64,000 nucleotides of DNA from Candidatus Villigracilis affinis (GTDB taxonomy: Bacteria > Chloroflexota > Anaerolineae > Anaerolineales > Villigracilaceae). The stretch's first letter is position 1, and each line of letters starts with the position of its first letter. The DNA lies in assembly GCA_016718275.1 (NCBI GenBank), contig JADKEA010000005.1:62001-126000 (forward strand). Direction: 5' to 3'. The translations under genes and the position numbers were made by a program. Shown here piece after piece: positions 1 through 7,576 of this stretch. The notes below the pieces were generated by a model, which saw only the letters and a list, made by a program, of their open reading frames with translations, was not told the DNA's origin and did no database searches.

Positions 1-191
1 CCCCGTTCAATACCTACATTTACACAGGTCTGCCGCCCACGCCGATCTCTAACCCCAGCCTTGAAGCATTGTATGCGGTGGCTTACCCGCAGGCATCCAC
101 GTATTATTACTTCCGCGCCGCATGTGACAATTCAGGTTATCACGTCTTCGCAACCACGCTCGAAGAGCAAGTTGCAAATGGATGTCCGTAA
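1..191 (+). CDS. mltG: Endolytic murein transglycosylase MltG, C-terminal end (partial)
   Basis: Reading frame 3 is open from the window edge to TAA at 189-191 and encodes about 62 residues. The fragment contains YTGLPPTPISNPSLEAL and later HVFATTLEEQ. These match the end of the YceG/MltG lytic transglycosylase domain, which typically reads 'GLPPGPISNPG...' and then '...HVFSKTLEEH'. MltG is an inner-membrane enzyme that cuts nascent glycan strands and so sets their length. The start and the catalytic Glu lie outside the window. A 12-bp perfect hairpin follows the stop. The family call rests on this C-terminal signature only, but that signature is distinctive. Confidence 0.85.
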   Translation, partial: PFNTYIYTGLPPTPISNPSLEALYAVAYPQASTYYYFRAACDNSGYHVFATTLEEQVANGCP

Positions 192-195
192 AATA

Positions 196-231
196 GCCGC
201 GAATTTCGCTTCCATTCGTGAAATTCGCGGC
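196..231. terminator. Bidirectional hairpin between mltG and the convergent lipoprotein gene
   Basis: Perfect 12-bp inverted repeat: GCCGCGAATTTC at 196-207 and GAAATTCGCGGC at 220-231, with a 12-nt loop. On the plus strand it is followed by A5T4 and then a T5 run, and it sits between two convergent stop codons. This fits a shared intrinsic terminator, though the loop is longer than usual. Confidence 0.65.
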
Positions 232-238
232 AAAAATT

Positions 239-1399
239 TTACTTTTTGAAAGGCAGCTTCAAATAGGCATCCCAGTGGGAGAGAGCAAGTTTGTCACAAC
301 CGTCACTGCGCTGCAACCCTGTGTAAACCCAAATGGTCGCCAGTTCGCGCACATCCGCAGGCATTTCAGCGATCAGCTTGTCATAGTCAATACCTGTAAA
401 AGCGACAGTGAATTCGAACTGATTTTCAATTGCGTTCTGCATCAGAAAATCAACCCAGCGCGCCTGATACTCTTCGCTGAACTTGTAGTCCTTGCCATAG
501 GCCGAAAAATCATAGGAGGGCGCGCCTGATTCGGTAATGCCAATCGGCTTTCCAAAAGCCAGTGCAGGTGCAAAGAAATTCTCGGGGATCGGGTCAACTT
601 TGCCGCTTTCATACATCCAGCCGTAGGGATAGGCGCTTAATCCGAGCATGTCCAAATAAGGCAGCAGTGTTTCGATCTCGCTTTTTTGTGTGGCCTGATC
701 GCCGCCATCCAATCCGCTCATATGGCTGATCGTGAATGTGGCGAAGATAGGCAGGTCGGGGTATTCCGCTTTCAAATTCTCGTAAACAAATTTGTGCAAT
801 TGCTTGTAAGCCTCCCAACTCTCAGGCGCGTTGACCTGTGCCACGTTCGCTTCGATGCCAATCGCCAGATAATCAGGTTGAAAATATTCCACCACGCGGC
901 GTGCGTAATTCAAGTAAGCCGTTTTCACATCCGCATGGTCGAGCGAATAACCATCCCAAGGTTTTGGCAGCGGCTGGTTATCTGACTCTCCCCAATACGA
1001 CGCCAATTTGGAACGGGTCATATCAAGCGGCGTGATCGAAACCAACAGAGTGTGCTCCGCGGGAATCGCACCTCGTATTGATCCCCAACTATTCATCAAT
1101 CCATCAGGCAGGGGAGAATCGGTCAGCGCTTCGGGCCACGGAACACCGCCATCAAAATGCAGGGCGGTCATATCGCCGTAGGTGTTCACGAAGTTGTTCA
1201 TGCGGGTGATGCCTGCCAGAGTCGCTTCGGGAGGCCAGCGCGTAAAGCCCATGTGAAATGGACGAGATTCCGCTTCCAACGTAACGGTGGGGCTGGTCGC
1301 TGCACAAGCGGGTGTCGGCACCACTGACGCAGTGGATTCTCCGCAGGCTAGCGTTGATATTAACAGCAGAATCAATGCAAGAAAGCTTTTTATTTTCAT
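239..1399 (-). CDS. Lipoprotein with glycosidase-like (TIM-barrel) domain, paralogue A
   Basis: 386 residues from ATG at 1399. A longer frame upstream overlaps the neighbouring gene and lacks a signal peptide. The start chosen gives a lipoprotein signal peptide ending STLAC (Cys19), so the protein is probably lipid-anchored on the outside of the membrane. The mature part alternates predicted strands and helices. It has a conserved-looking LAIGIEANV near mid-protein and IGITESGAPS about 100 residues later. This spacing resembles the acid/base and nucleophile glutamates of clan GH-A glycosidases. It is similar in length and motif order to the protein encoded just upstream, from which it is separated by a single base, so the two are probably one operon and a tandem duplication. 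The substrate is unknown, and the enzymatic assignment is an inference. Confidence 0.6.
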   Translation of the reverse strand: MKIKSFLALILLLISTLACGESTASVVPTPACAATSPTVTLEAESRPFHMGFTRWPPEATLAGITRMNNFVNTYGDMTALHFDGGVPWPEALTDSPLPDGLMNSWGSIRGAIPAEHTLLVSITPLDMTRSKLASYWGESDNQPLPKPWDGYSLDHADVKTAYLNYARRVVEYFQPDYLAIGIEANVAQVNAPESWEAYKQLHKFVYENLKAEYPDLPIFATFTISHMSGLDGGDQATQKSEIETLLPYLDMLGLSAYPYGWMYESGKVDPIPENFFAPALAFGKPIGITESGAPSYDFSAYGKDYKFSEEYQARWVDFLMQNAIENQFEFTVAFTGIDYDKLIAEMPADVRELATIWVYTGLQRSDGCDKLALSHWDAYLKLPFKK

Positions 1400-1400
1400 G

Positions 1401-2519
1401 TTATTTATTCTTCCGAAATGAATCCCACACCTCAAGCGCAGATTTGGCTGTGCCGTTATATTCACGCAGGCCGACAGAGCCGAACATGCCAAGGGTAGTG
1501 ATATCATCATCACCGAGTCCCTGCTGTTTCATCATTTTGGCGTAGGAATCAAGGTTGAAATCGTTGAAGAGAAGATAGATCCAAAAGCTCAAACGGCTCC
1601 CGATCTGGGTGTGGATGGCATTTAGATAATCCACCTGGCTTTGTTGGTCGCCGTGAAACGGACCTGTGTCAGTGCTGATAAAGCCTCCTTCGGCAACAGC
1701 GAGCGGCTTATCGGTCCGCGTGAGAAGCGGGGTGTAATAGTCCGCTGGAATTTGAGAACCATCCTCAAAGGCAATAAACGGATACGACGAGATGACCCAC
1801 AAATCCAGTCTCGGTTCGAAGATTTCAACCTGATCCCAATTGGTGACGAATTTCTGGCGGCCGATCTCTTCGGGTTGTGGAAATACGTTATTCAAGTCTT
1901 CCCATTGAAATGTGACGAAAATTTGCATCTCAGGCGCTTCGGCTTTGACCGCGTCATAAACCTCGTTGTAAAGGCTGACGAAGTTCAGCGCATCTTCGGG
2001 GTGGGCATCCATGTAGGTGTTGATCTCGGAGGCCAGCCCAAGGTAGCGCGGATGGAACTCGCGTACGACGCGCAGGGTGTAATTCTTGAATGCAGTGCGG
2101 ACATCGGGGTTGGCAAAGTTTGCCTCCCAGTCATTGGGCAGGCCCATGAATTCGCGGCGGTTCAGTCCATTGAGCGGGTCAACGACATAAATGATCTCAA
2201 GGTTGTTTTGCGAAGCAATGATGTATTGATTGGTGATATCGGTAATGTGCTGTGATTCAACATCAGCGCCCTGCAAAAATTCCTCCCACGGAATTCCTTC
2301 CTGAAGCAAAACGACATCCGCATGTGCGCCAAGGTCTTTGTACAATTGAAAGACACTTTCTAGTGACGCTTCGGGCGGGGTCGGGAAGAAGCCGTAGGCA
2401 GTTTCGGTCGTATCGAAAACAGATTCTTGCGGCGTGGGCGGGACGGTGGGTGTAGCGCCGCCGTTGCAAGCGAGAATGGCAAGCGCGAGCGCAATTGCCG
2501 CGATGATGGTTCGTTTCAT
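1401..2519 (-). CDS. Lipoprotein with glycosidase-like (TIM-barrel) domain, paralogue B
   Basis: 372 residues. The signal peptide ends ALAILAC (Cys18), a clear lipobox, followed by a short Thr/Pro-rich linker typical of exported proteins in this group. The body shows YGFFPTPPEASLESV near the mature N-terminus; the paralogue has the matching FTRWPPEATLAGI. LASEINTYMD and AVAEGGFIS carry glutamates placed like the two catalytic residues of clan GH-A barrels. The sequence after the second motif, SFWIYLLFND, fits a barrel strand beta-8. It lies 13 bp after the membrane-protein gene and 1 bp before paralogue A, so the three are probably co-transcribed. I cannot name a glycoside hydrolase family. 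It could also be a non-catalytic sugar-binding barrel. Confidence 0.6.
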   Translation of the reverse strand: MKRTIIAAIALALAILACNGGATPTVPPTPQESVFDTTETAYGFFPTPPEASLESVFQLYKDLGAHADVVLLQEGIPWEEFLQGADVESQHITDITNQYIIASQNNLEIIYVVDPLNGLNRREFMGLPNDWEANFANPDVRTAFKNYTLRVVREFHPRYLGLASEINTYMDAHPEDALNFVSLYNEVYDAVKAEAPEMQIFVTFQWEDLNNVFPQPEEIGRQKFVTNWDQVEIFEPRLDLWVISSYPFIAFEDGSQIPADYYTPLLTRTDKPLAVAEGGFISTDTGPFHGDQQSQVDYLNAIHTQIGSRLSFWIYLLFNDFNLDSYAKMMKQQGLGDDDITTLGMFGSVGLREYNGTAKSALEVWDSFRKNK

Positions 2520-2532
2520 TGTGACTCCGAAA

Positions 2533-3267
2533 TTAATTTTGAATGGGTGGAAAGTGAATTGAAGGATGGCTTGGGAAGAGCAGGTTGATCAAAATGGCCC
2601 ACAGAAAGCCAGATAGAAGCGGAAGAAAAAATGCCAGTATGGCATGCAGGAGATTCGGTTTCCGCGCGCCGCGCTCGGCGGGAATTGTGTAAGCGGGCAG
2701 GTAGATCATCAACCCGTAGACAAAGATCCACATGGCGAATTGACTCAAGTTCTGCGCGCCGAATGCAATGGATTCGCCGATGAGTCCCTGCAAACCTAAA
2801 AATAGAAAAACCCAGAACGGACTGAAATCGTAGCGCTTCAAAATCCACGCCCAGGCGAAGAACCACGGGACGAAAACGATGACGCTGTGATGTAAAATGA
2901 CATCGAAGTAACTGGCCGAGGCGGTGATGTAGGCTTCTCCAACCGCCACGCCAAAGAGCGGCGCGAGATTGGTCATTGTGGTTGTGATGGCTTCCTCAAG
3001 CATGGCCAGCAAAATGCCAAAGAGAATGAACTTGACCTGCCAATTCAACGGAATGCTTTGAACGCAGGTTTTTATTCTGTCGCGGAACAGAACCATGCAT
3101 GAGCCGCCCAAGGCCACCCAAAGCAGAAGCAGCCCCGAGCCCATCGAGATGATGGCGTGGGACACACGGTCTTCACGTGTGGCAAAATAAACCAGGAGCC
3201 AGGTGAGGGAGAGGTATAACCCAAGTAGAACGATGAAACCAGTTTTCAGGCGTTGTGAAATGGACAT
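2533..3267 (-). CDS. Polytopic membrane protein of unknown function
   Basis: 244 residues with about six hydrophobic segments, near residues 10-28, 40-62, 80-100, 120-150, 150-170 and 215-235. Acidic and basic loops are short. I recognise no catalytic motif or transporter signature. It is the first gene of a minus-strand cluster followed 13 bp later by two glycosidase-like lipoproteins, so a role in the same envelope or glycan process is possible. No strong ribosome-binding site precedes the ATG, and a nearby downstream start is possible. Confidence 0.55.
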   Translation of the reverse strand: MSISQRLKTGFIVLLGLYLSLTWLLVYFATREDRVSHAIISMGSGLLLLWVALGGSCMVLFRDRIKTCVQSIPLNWQVKFILFGILLAMLEEAITTTMTNLAPLFGVAVGEAYITASASYFDVILHHSVIVFVPWFFAWAWILKRYDFSPFWVFLFLGLQGLIGESIAFGAQNLSQFAMWIFVYGLMIYLPAYTIPAERGARKPNLLHAILAFFLPLLSGFLWAILINLLFPSHPSIHFPPIQN

Positions 3268-3359
3268 ATCTATAACTGATACAGGCCAATCCCCGAATTT
3301 GTTGCAGGAATCAAAAACGGGACTCGTTTTGATTCGAATCCCGTTTTTGGTTTTGGAAT

Positions 3360-3407
3360 GCGGACTTCAGTCTGCAAACGCAAGAGATAACATGGGCTGA
3401 AGTCCGC
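3360..3407. repeat. Inverted repeat GCGGACTTCAG / CTGAAGTCCGC
   Basis: Perfect 11-bp arms at 3360-3370 and 3397-3407, separated by 26 bp. Each half also forms its own small imperfect hairpin around ACTTCAGT or CTGAAGTC. The element lies in the gap between two minus-strand genes. It shares the ACT-GA-AGT core with the element at 38612-38627, which suggests a dispersed intergenic palindrome family. Confidence 0.6.
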
Positions 3408-3413
3408 GCTCCT

Positions 3414-4418
3414 TTAGCGCGTTTGACTTGCTTTTACGAAATACCCGATCAACAGCATCATCAACCCGATCACGGCCATGATCAGTCCCTGCCATAGCAC
3501 GGGGGTGATCAATGCTTGCAGCATGGTGGCGGCCAGGTCACTGGCGTAGTTTAGAAAAATGGACGGAAGATAATCGGGCAATCTGGAAGTCAATAATCCC
3601 TGAAAAATGGCGCTGAAAATAGGCGCGCCCGTGAGACCCATCAAACTTGCGAGTGTTCCTGTCGCCAAAAAAGACGCGCCCCACCAAGTTAACCAACTGG
3701 TGAAAGTGTTGACCGCGAAGATGGTCATCAACAGCAGGAAGACAAGCGGCAGAATCGGGCTGAGGCGCATGAATAATCTTGCAATCTGTAATTTTTGGCG
3801 CGGGTCATTTTGCAGCGGCGCTTCGTACACGGTGATCTGGTCTGGGATAAGCGTGACCGCTACTTGTAGTTGTGCCTGAATGGCTGGCGTCATTACGGGT
3901 TCCAACTCAGCAGGCGGATTGCAGAATTGGATGCTCCCGCCCGAGATCAGGTCAAAGCCCATTTGAGCGAGCTGCATCAGGGTGCAATCGGGCTGTGCTC
4001 CCAATATTCCGTAAATGGCTTGCACACCCGAAGGGCCGACCATGCTCGTCTTGAGCGGAACAAGCGAAAGCTGGACGATATCTGCTTGTTGATTGAGGTA
4101 GGCAAAGGTCGAGTTTAACAGTCCATCGCCCATGGTCGTAAGCGCATCGGGCGCAAGGATGGTGCGAAAAAACGAATCCCAGGCTTGCACATCCATTCCA
4201 CTCATTGCAATGGGAAGCTGGCTTTGGTCGGTGGTGATCATCGCTTCGGCCAACACAGTGGGGAGCCTGTTGTAGAAATCGTCCTTTGCGAAGGCCTTAT
4301 GATAGGTTTCTGCCGAGAAGCCGCGGCGATCAAAATTGAAGAGCAACAAGGCAAAAACCGCGCTCATTACAAAGAGCACTGCAAAAAGGCCTGCAAGGGA
4401 TTTTTTGAAAGATTCCAT
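3414..4418 (-). CDS. Membrane protein with large extracytoplasmic domain, unknown function
   Basis: 334 residues. One N-terminal transmembrane helix (about residues 9-30) is followed by a soluble stretch of roughly 180 residues containing two cysteines (QPDCTLMQL and QFCNPPAE) that could form a disulfide outside the cell. A C-terminal block of three to four hydrophobic helices (about residues 215-330) follows. The protein ends in a short basic tail. I recognise no family motif. It is downstream of the amidohydrolase-CYTH gene on the same strand, but a terminator-like hairpin lies between them. Confidence 0.55.
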   Translation of the reverse strand: MESFKKSLAGLFAVLFVMSAVFALLLFNFDRRGFSAETYHKAFAKDDFYNRLPTVLAEAMITTDQSQLPIAMSGMDVQAWDSFFRTILAPDALTTMGDGLLNSTFAYLNQQADIVQLSLVPLKTSMVGPSGVQAIYGILGAQPDCTLMQLAQMGFDLISGGSIQFCNPPAELEPVMTPAIQAQLQVAVTLIPDQITVYEAPLQNDPRQKLQIARLFMRLSPILPLVFLLLMTIFAVNTFTSWLTWWGASFLATGTLASLMGLTGAPIFSAIFQGLLTSRLPDYLPSIFLNYASDLAATMLQALITPVLWQGLIMAVIGLMMLLIGYFVKASQTR

Positions 4419-4447
4419 TTTTGTTTTCCAAGGCTGTTTATATAAAA

Positions 4448-4471
4448 CGGCAAGGTTGCGAAACCCTGCCG
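4448..4471 (-). terminator. Possible terminator after the amidohydrolase-CYTH gene
   Basis: Stem CGGCA/TGCCG plus GGTT/AACC with one internal mismatch and a tight loop. Read on the minus strand it is followed by TTTTATA. It lies 45 bp after the stop codon at 4516. The stem is short, so confidence is moderate. Confidence 0.45.
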
Positions 4472-4515
4472 CTTGAGTGAAATGTTATGTGCATCGACTT
4501 CGCTTAGCACGAATT

Positions 4516-6495
4516 TTAGCTGGCTGTCAAAATTTCGATGTAATCCTGGGTTACCACTTCTGCGTTGCCTGCGCCGAGCAGGTCGAGCAGTTCGCTGACC
4601 AGTTCGGCTTTGAGGTCGGCATCTTTGCGGCTCCAGGTGCGGCTCTTGATCTCAAGGAAGTGTCCCATGGGCGGTTCTTTGATCTCATCGAGGTTGACGA
4701 ACAACTCGGTATTCTTATAGCGGATGTGCCAGCGCAAACGATCTTTCGTGATCGAGATCTCTTTCGCAGGTTTGAAATACTCACGATAAAAACGCGCCGT
4801 GTGAATGGCAGGCGCAATGAATCGGCTTCGCGAAAGCAGCACATCGTGGCCGATCTCGCCTTCGCGTTTTTGTCCGAGCAAGGTCAGGCGCGAGCGGACA
4901 TTTTGCGAATTGCCTTTTTCATCGATGAGATTATCTTCACGGAAACGTAGACGTCCCTGGGATGGGTCGTCGAAGAGGAAGTAATCGTCGAATTGCTGGT
5001 AATGCTTTTGGGCAGTGACCTCGATCTCGGGGCGCTTCATCGCCTGGACCAATTTGTCTGGTTCTACGATCTTGACCTTGACCTGCACTTCGAAAGATTC
5101 CTCCTGCGTCGATCCGCCGAGCGCGATCAGTTTCGAAAGCACGGATTTCTCGCGTTCGATCAGGAAGGTATCGATCTTTCTGGCTACGCCCTGAGCTTCT
5201 TTGATCAAGTCCGCTTCGTTGAGGGTGAGCAGGTTGTGGTCACGCATCAGCCACTTGCCGTTGACCATCACATCGGTCACGTCGGTGGATTTGGATGCGA
5301 AGACCAATTGTGCATAGGCATTGTTCGGGTCACGGCGAAAGCGCGGGGAATTATGGGCAGGGGATGTGTCGACAATGATCAAGTCAGCGCGTTTGCCTGG
5401 TTCCAGCGACCCTGTCAAATGTCCGATGTGAAGCGCTTGTGCCCCAAGGCGTGTACCCATTAATAACGCTGTCGCTGCCGGGAGGACGGTTGGGTCATTC
5501 GAAGAGGCCTTCGCCACAAAAGAGGCAAGTCGGATTTCTTCGAACATATCGAGGTCGTTGTTGGAGGCGGGGCCGTCAGTGCCGATGCCCACGTTGAGGC
5601 CAACGTCGAGCATTTTTTGCACGGGTGCAAACCCCGAGGCGAGTTTGAGATTCGATGATGGGTTGTGCGAAATGCCCGCGTTCACATGCTGAAGCGTTTT
5701 CATTTCACCGACATCAATGTGGACGCAATGCGCGGCAATGACCTTTGCTTCGAGCAGTCCCTGCTTTTTGACGTAAGGCACGACGGGCATGCCCTGTTCG
5801 TTGCGCATGTTTTCCACTTCGAAAGCGGTCTCGGAAATATGGATGTGCAGCGGAACATCATATTCTTTTGCAATGTCAGCGCAGGTACGCAGGATCTCGG
5901 GTGTGGTTGAATAGGGTGCATGCGGCGCAATGGCTGGGACGATGAGCGGATGTCCCTTCCATGTTTTGATGAATTCACGCGCGTATGCGATGGAATCTTC
6001 GAAGGCGGGCGCATCGGGTGCAGGATATTTCATCACCGATTGGCCGCAGACCGCGCGCATGCCCGCTTCGGCTGTGGCTTTTGCAATGTCTGATTCGAAG
6101 AAATACATATCGTTGAAGGTGGTCACGCCGCTGCGGATCTGTTCGGCGCAGGCGAGTTGGGTGCCGAGGCGCACGAATTCAGGCGAAACGAATTCACGCT
6201 CCACGGGCAGCATGTAACCCATCAGCCAGACATCAAGGCGCAGGTCGTCGGCGAGGCCGCGCATGAGGGTCATGGGTACATGCGTGTGCGCGTTGATGAG
6301 ACCAGGCATGAGCACCCTGCCCTTGCAGTCAATAATCTCATTGGCCGAATATTCTTTTTTGATCTCGGCTTCTTTTCCAACCGCGACAATCGAATCGCCT
6401 TTGACGGCGACCGCGCCAGGGTCATATTGGTTCAGGTTGCGATCCATCGTGAGGACGATGGCGTTGATGAATAGTGTATCTACGGTTTGTGTCAT
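4516..6495 (-). CDS. Amidohydrolase (MtaD/TrzN-like deaminase) fused to a CYTH domain
   Basis: 659 residues, about 200 longer than a stand-alone enzyme. Residues 1-450 are a metal-dependent amidohydrolase of the adenosine/SAH/MTA deaminase and chlorohydrolase group. Metal ligands are visible: NAHTH (His70, His72), HIHISE (His219, Glu222), AAHC (His256) and GTDG (Asp307). Such enzymes deaminate purine nucleosides or related compounds. Residues about 467-659 are a CYTH (CyaB/thiamine-triphosphatase) domain. It begins FEVQVKVKI where the family has ExExK, so the second Glu is Gln here. It continues with RLRFRED, ITKDRLRWHIRYK and HFLEIKSRT. CYTH tunnels bind triphosphates with metal ions. The ATG at 6495 has an AAAGGAGCC site. 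The reading frame is continuous, so the fusion is not a frameshift artefact within this sequence. Substrate and the purpose of the fusion are unknown. Confidence 0.85.
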   Translation of the reverse strand: MTQTVDTLFINAIVLTMDRNLNQYDPGAVAVKGDSIVAVGKEAEIKKEYSANEIIDCKGRVLMPGLINAHTHVPMTLMRGLADDLRLDVWLMGYMLPVEREFVSPEFVRLGTQLACAEQIRSGVTTFNDMYFFESDIAKATAEAGMRAVCGQSVMKYPAPDAPAFEDSIAYAREFIKTWKGHPLIVPAIAPHAPYSTTPEILRTCADIAKEYDVPLHIHISETAFEVENMRNEQGMPVVPYVKKQGLLEAKVIAAHCVHIDVGEMKTLQHVNAGISHNPSSNLKLASGFAPVQKMLDVGLNVGIGTDGPASNNDLDMFEEIRLASFVAKASSNDPTVLPAATALLMGTRLGAQALHIGHLTGSLEPGKRADLIIVDTSPAHNSPRFRRDPNNAYAQLVFASKSTDVTDVMVNGKWLMRDHNLLTLNEADLIKEAQGVARKIDTFLIEREKSVLSKLIALGGSTQEESFEVQVKVKIVEPDKLVQAMKRPEIEVTAQKHYQQFDDYFLFDDPSQGRLRFREDNLIDEKGNSQNVRSRLTLLGQKREGEIGHDVLLSRSRFIAPAIHTARFYREYFKPAKEISITKDRLRWHIRYKNTELFVNLDEIKEPPMGHFLEIKSRTWSRKDADLKAELVSELLDLLGAGNAEVVTQDYIEILTAS

Positions 6496-6530
6496 TCAGG
6501 CTCCTTTTGCAAGTAATTTGTTTTTGGAGT

Positions 6531-6579
6531 GCGGGCTTTTGTCCGCAATTGTAAAGCCAGGCGCGGATTGAAATCCGCG
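6531..6579. repeat. Two mini-palindromes in an intergenic gap
   Basis: GCGG/CCGC arms at 6531-6546 enclose an 8-nt loop. CGCGGATT at 6562-6569 and AATCCGCG at 6572-6579 form a hairpin with a GA loop. The second closely resembles the GCGGACT-GA-AGTCCGC-type elements at 3360 and 38612. Confidence 0.5.
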
Positions 6580-6598
6580 ATCCCGTTTCTGATTGTTT

Positions 6599-7576
6599 TT
6601 ATCTGCCCCAATTCAAAAGAATCCCTAATGCGTCTAGGTTTCTTTCGAAATCTGTTTTGGTGTGTGTGGAGAGTTCCATGTCCACTGCAACCGCGCCGCG
6701 CTCCACGGCGTAATCGGCGAGAGTGCCTGTGAAGATGCAGCCCGTATCCAGCGGCGGGAATGAGTAATCGGTCACTTCGGCAAGCGCTCTGGCAAAGTCG
6801 GTGGATTCTTCATCCCAGGGTTCACCGCCGGGGAAAACACCCAGCGCGGCGCTGTGATAGCTGATGAGCGCCTTGATTCTATGCGATTGCAGGAAGCCCA
6901 CCAAGGCGCGCGTCTCAGGTTCGGAGCCTGGACCTGTACCACCGGTGGTAGGACCGTAATTCCAACAACCATCGCGATCCCATTCTGCCGCCCAGTTGGT
7001 GGGGAAGTTGCGATTCAAATCCACGCCGTGATCGTTGACGCGGCCATCATAGCCATGATCGCGCGCATCGCCATCTGGATTCAAATTGCGCAGGATGTAC
7101 AGCGTCACATCACTGGGGATGATCTCTGGATTCTCGTAGATGTGGGTGATGAGTTCATCCGCCAACGCGATGGTGTTCCATTCGTAGCCGCCGTGGATGC
7201 CAGCCACGATCATACGCTGACTTTCACCGTTTCCAAAAATATAAACTTCTATGGGGCGTCCCGAAACCGAGTACCCAATGACTTGCGGACGCTTCCCGCC
7301 TGAAAGGATAAAGGGTGTGGGTGTTTGCACCACGATCATGGTCGATTTCGGGTTGGGGGTGACCGTCGGCAGATACAGGGCATTCGGGTCTGGTGTAAAA
7401 GTGTTTGGAAGGCCTATCGTGGGAATAGGCTGCGCCTCCTGTGCTGAGGCAAAAAAGGTGGGGTGTGTTATCACATAAGCGATTCCCACAAAGGCAATGC
7501 CGCCAAGTCCTAGTAGATTCAACGTCCAGGCAAGTGTGACCCAGATCGATTCTTTGCGTTGACGAGGCGCAGGCAT
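6599..7576 (-). CDS. Membrane-anchored M14-family zinc carboxypeptidase
   Basis: 325 residues. An N-terminal transmembrane helix (about residues 12-36) and a Thr/Pro-rich linker (about 45-90) place the catalytic domain outside the membrane. The M14 fold is seen in VAGIHGGYEWNT (His128, Glu132), GVDLNRNFP (residues 184-192; substrate-binding Asn-Arg), ISYHSA (His241) and VDMELST (Glu301, the likely general base). The first zinc motif has one residue more between His and Glu than the usual HxxE. M14 enzymes of this type remove C-terminal residues from peptides or cleave the stem peptide of peptidoglycan; which applies here is not shown. The ATG overlaps the stop codon of the cinA-like gene (TAATG), so the two are translationally coupled. 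Confidence 0.8.
   Translation of the reverse strand: MPAPRQRKESIWVTLAWTLNLLGLGGIAFVGIAYVITHPTFFASAQEAQPIPTIGLPNTFTPDPNALYLPTVTPNPKSTMIVVQTPTPFILSGGKRPQVIGYSVSGRPIEVYIFGNGESQRMIVAGIHGGYEWNTIALADELITHIYENPEIIPSDVTLYILRNLNPDGDARDHGYDGRVNDHGVDLNRNFPTNWAAEWDRDGCWNYGPTTGGTGPGSEPETRALVGFLQSHRIKALISYHSAALGVFPGGEPWDEESTDFARALAEVTDYSFPPLDTGCIFTGTLADYAVERGAVAVDMELSTHTKTDFERNLDALGILLNWGR

Noticed and set aside
4801..5040. Possible frameshift separating the amidohydrolase from the CYTH domain
   Set aside because: The frame is continuous through the junction and no internal start with a good ribosome-binding site stands out, so a true fusion is the simpler reading.
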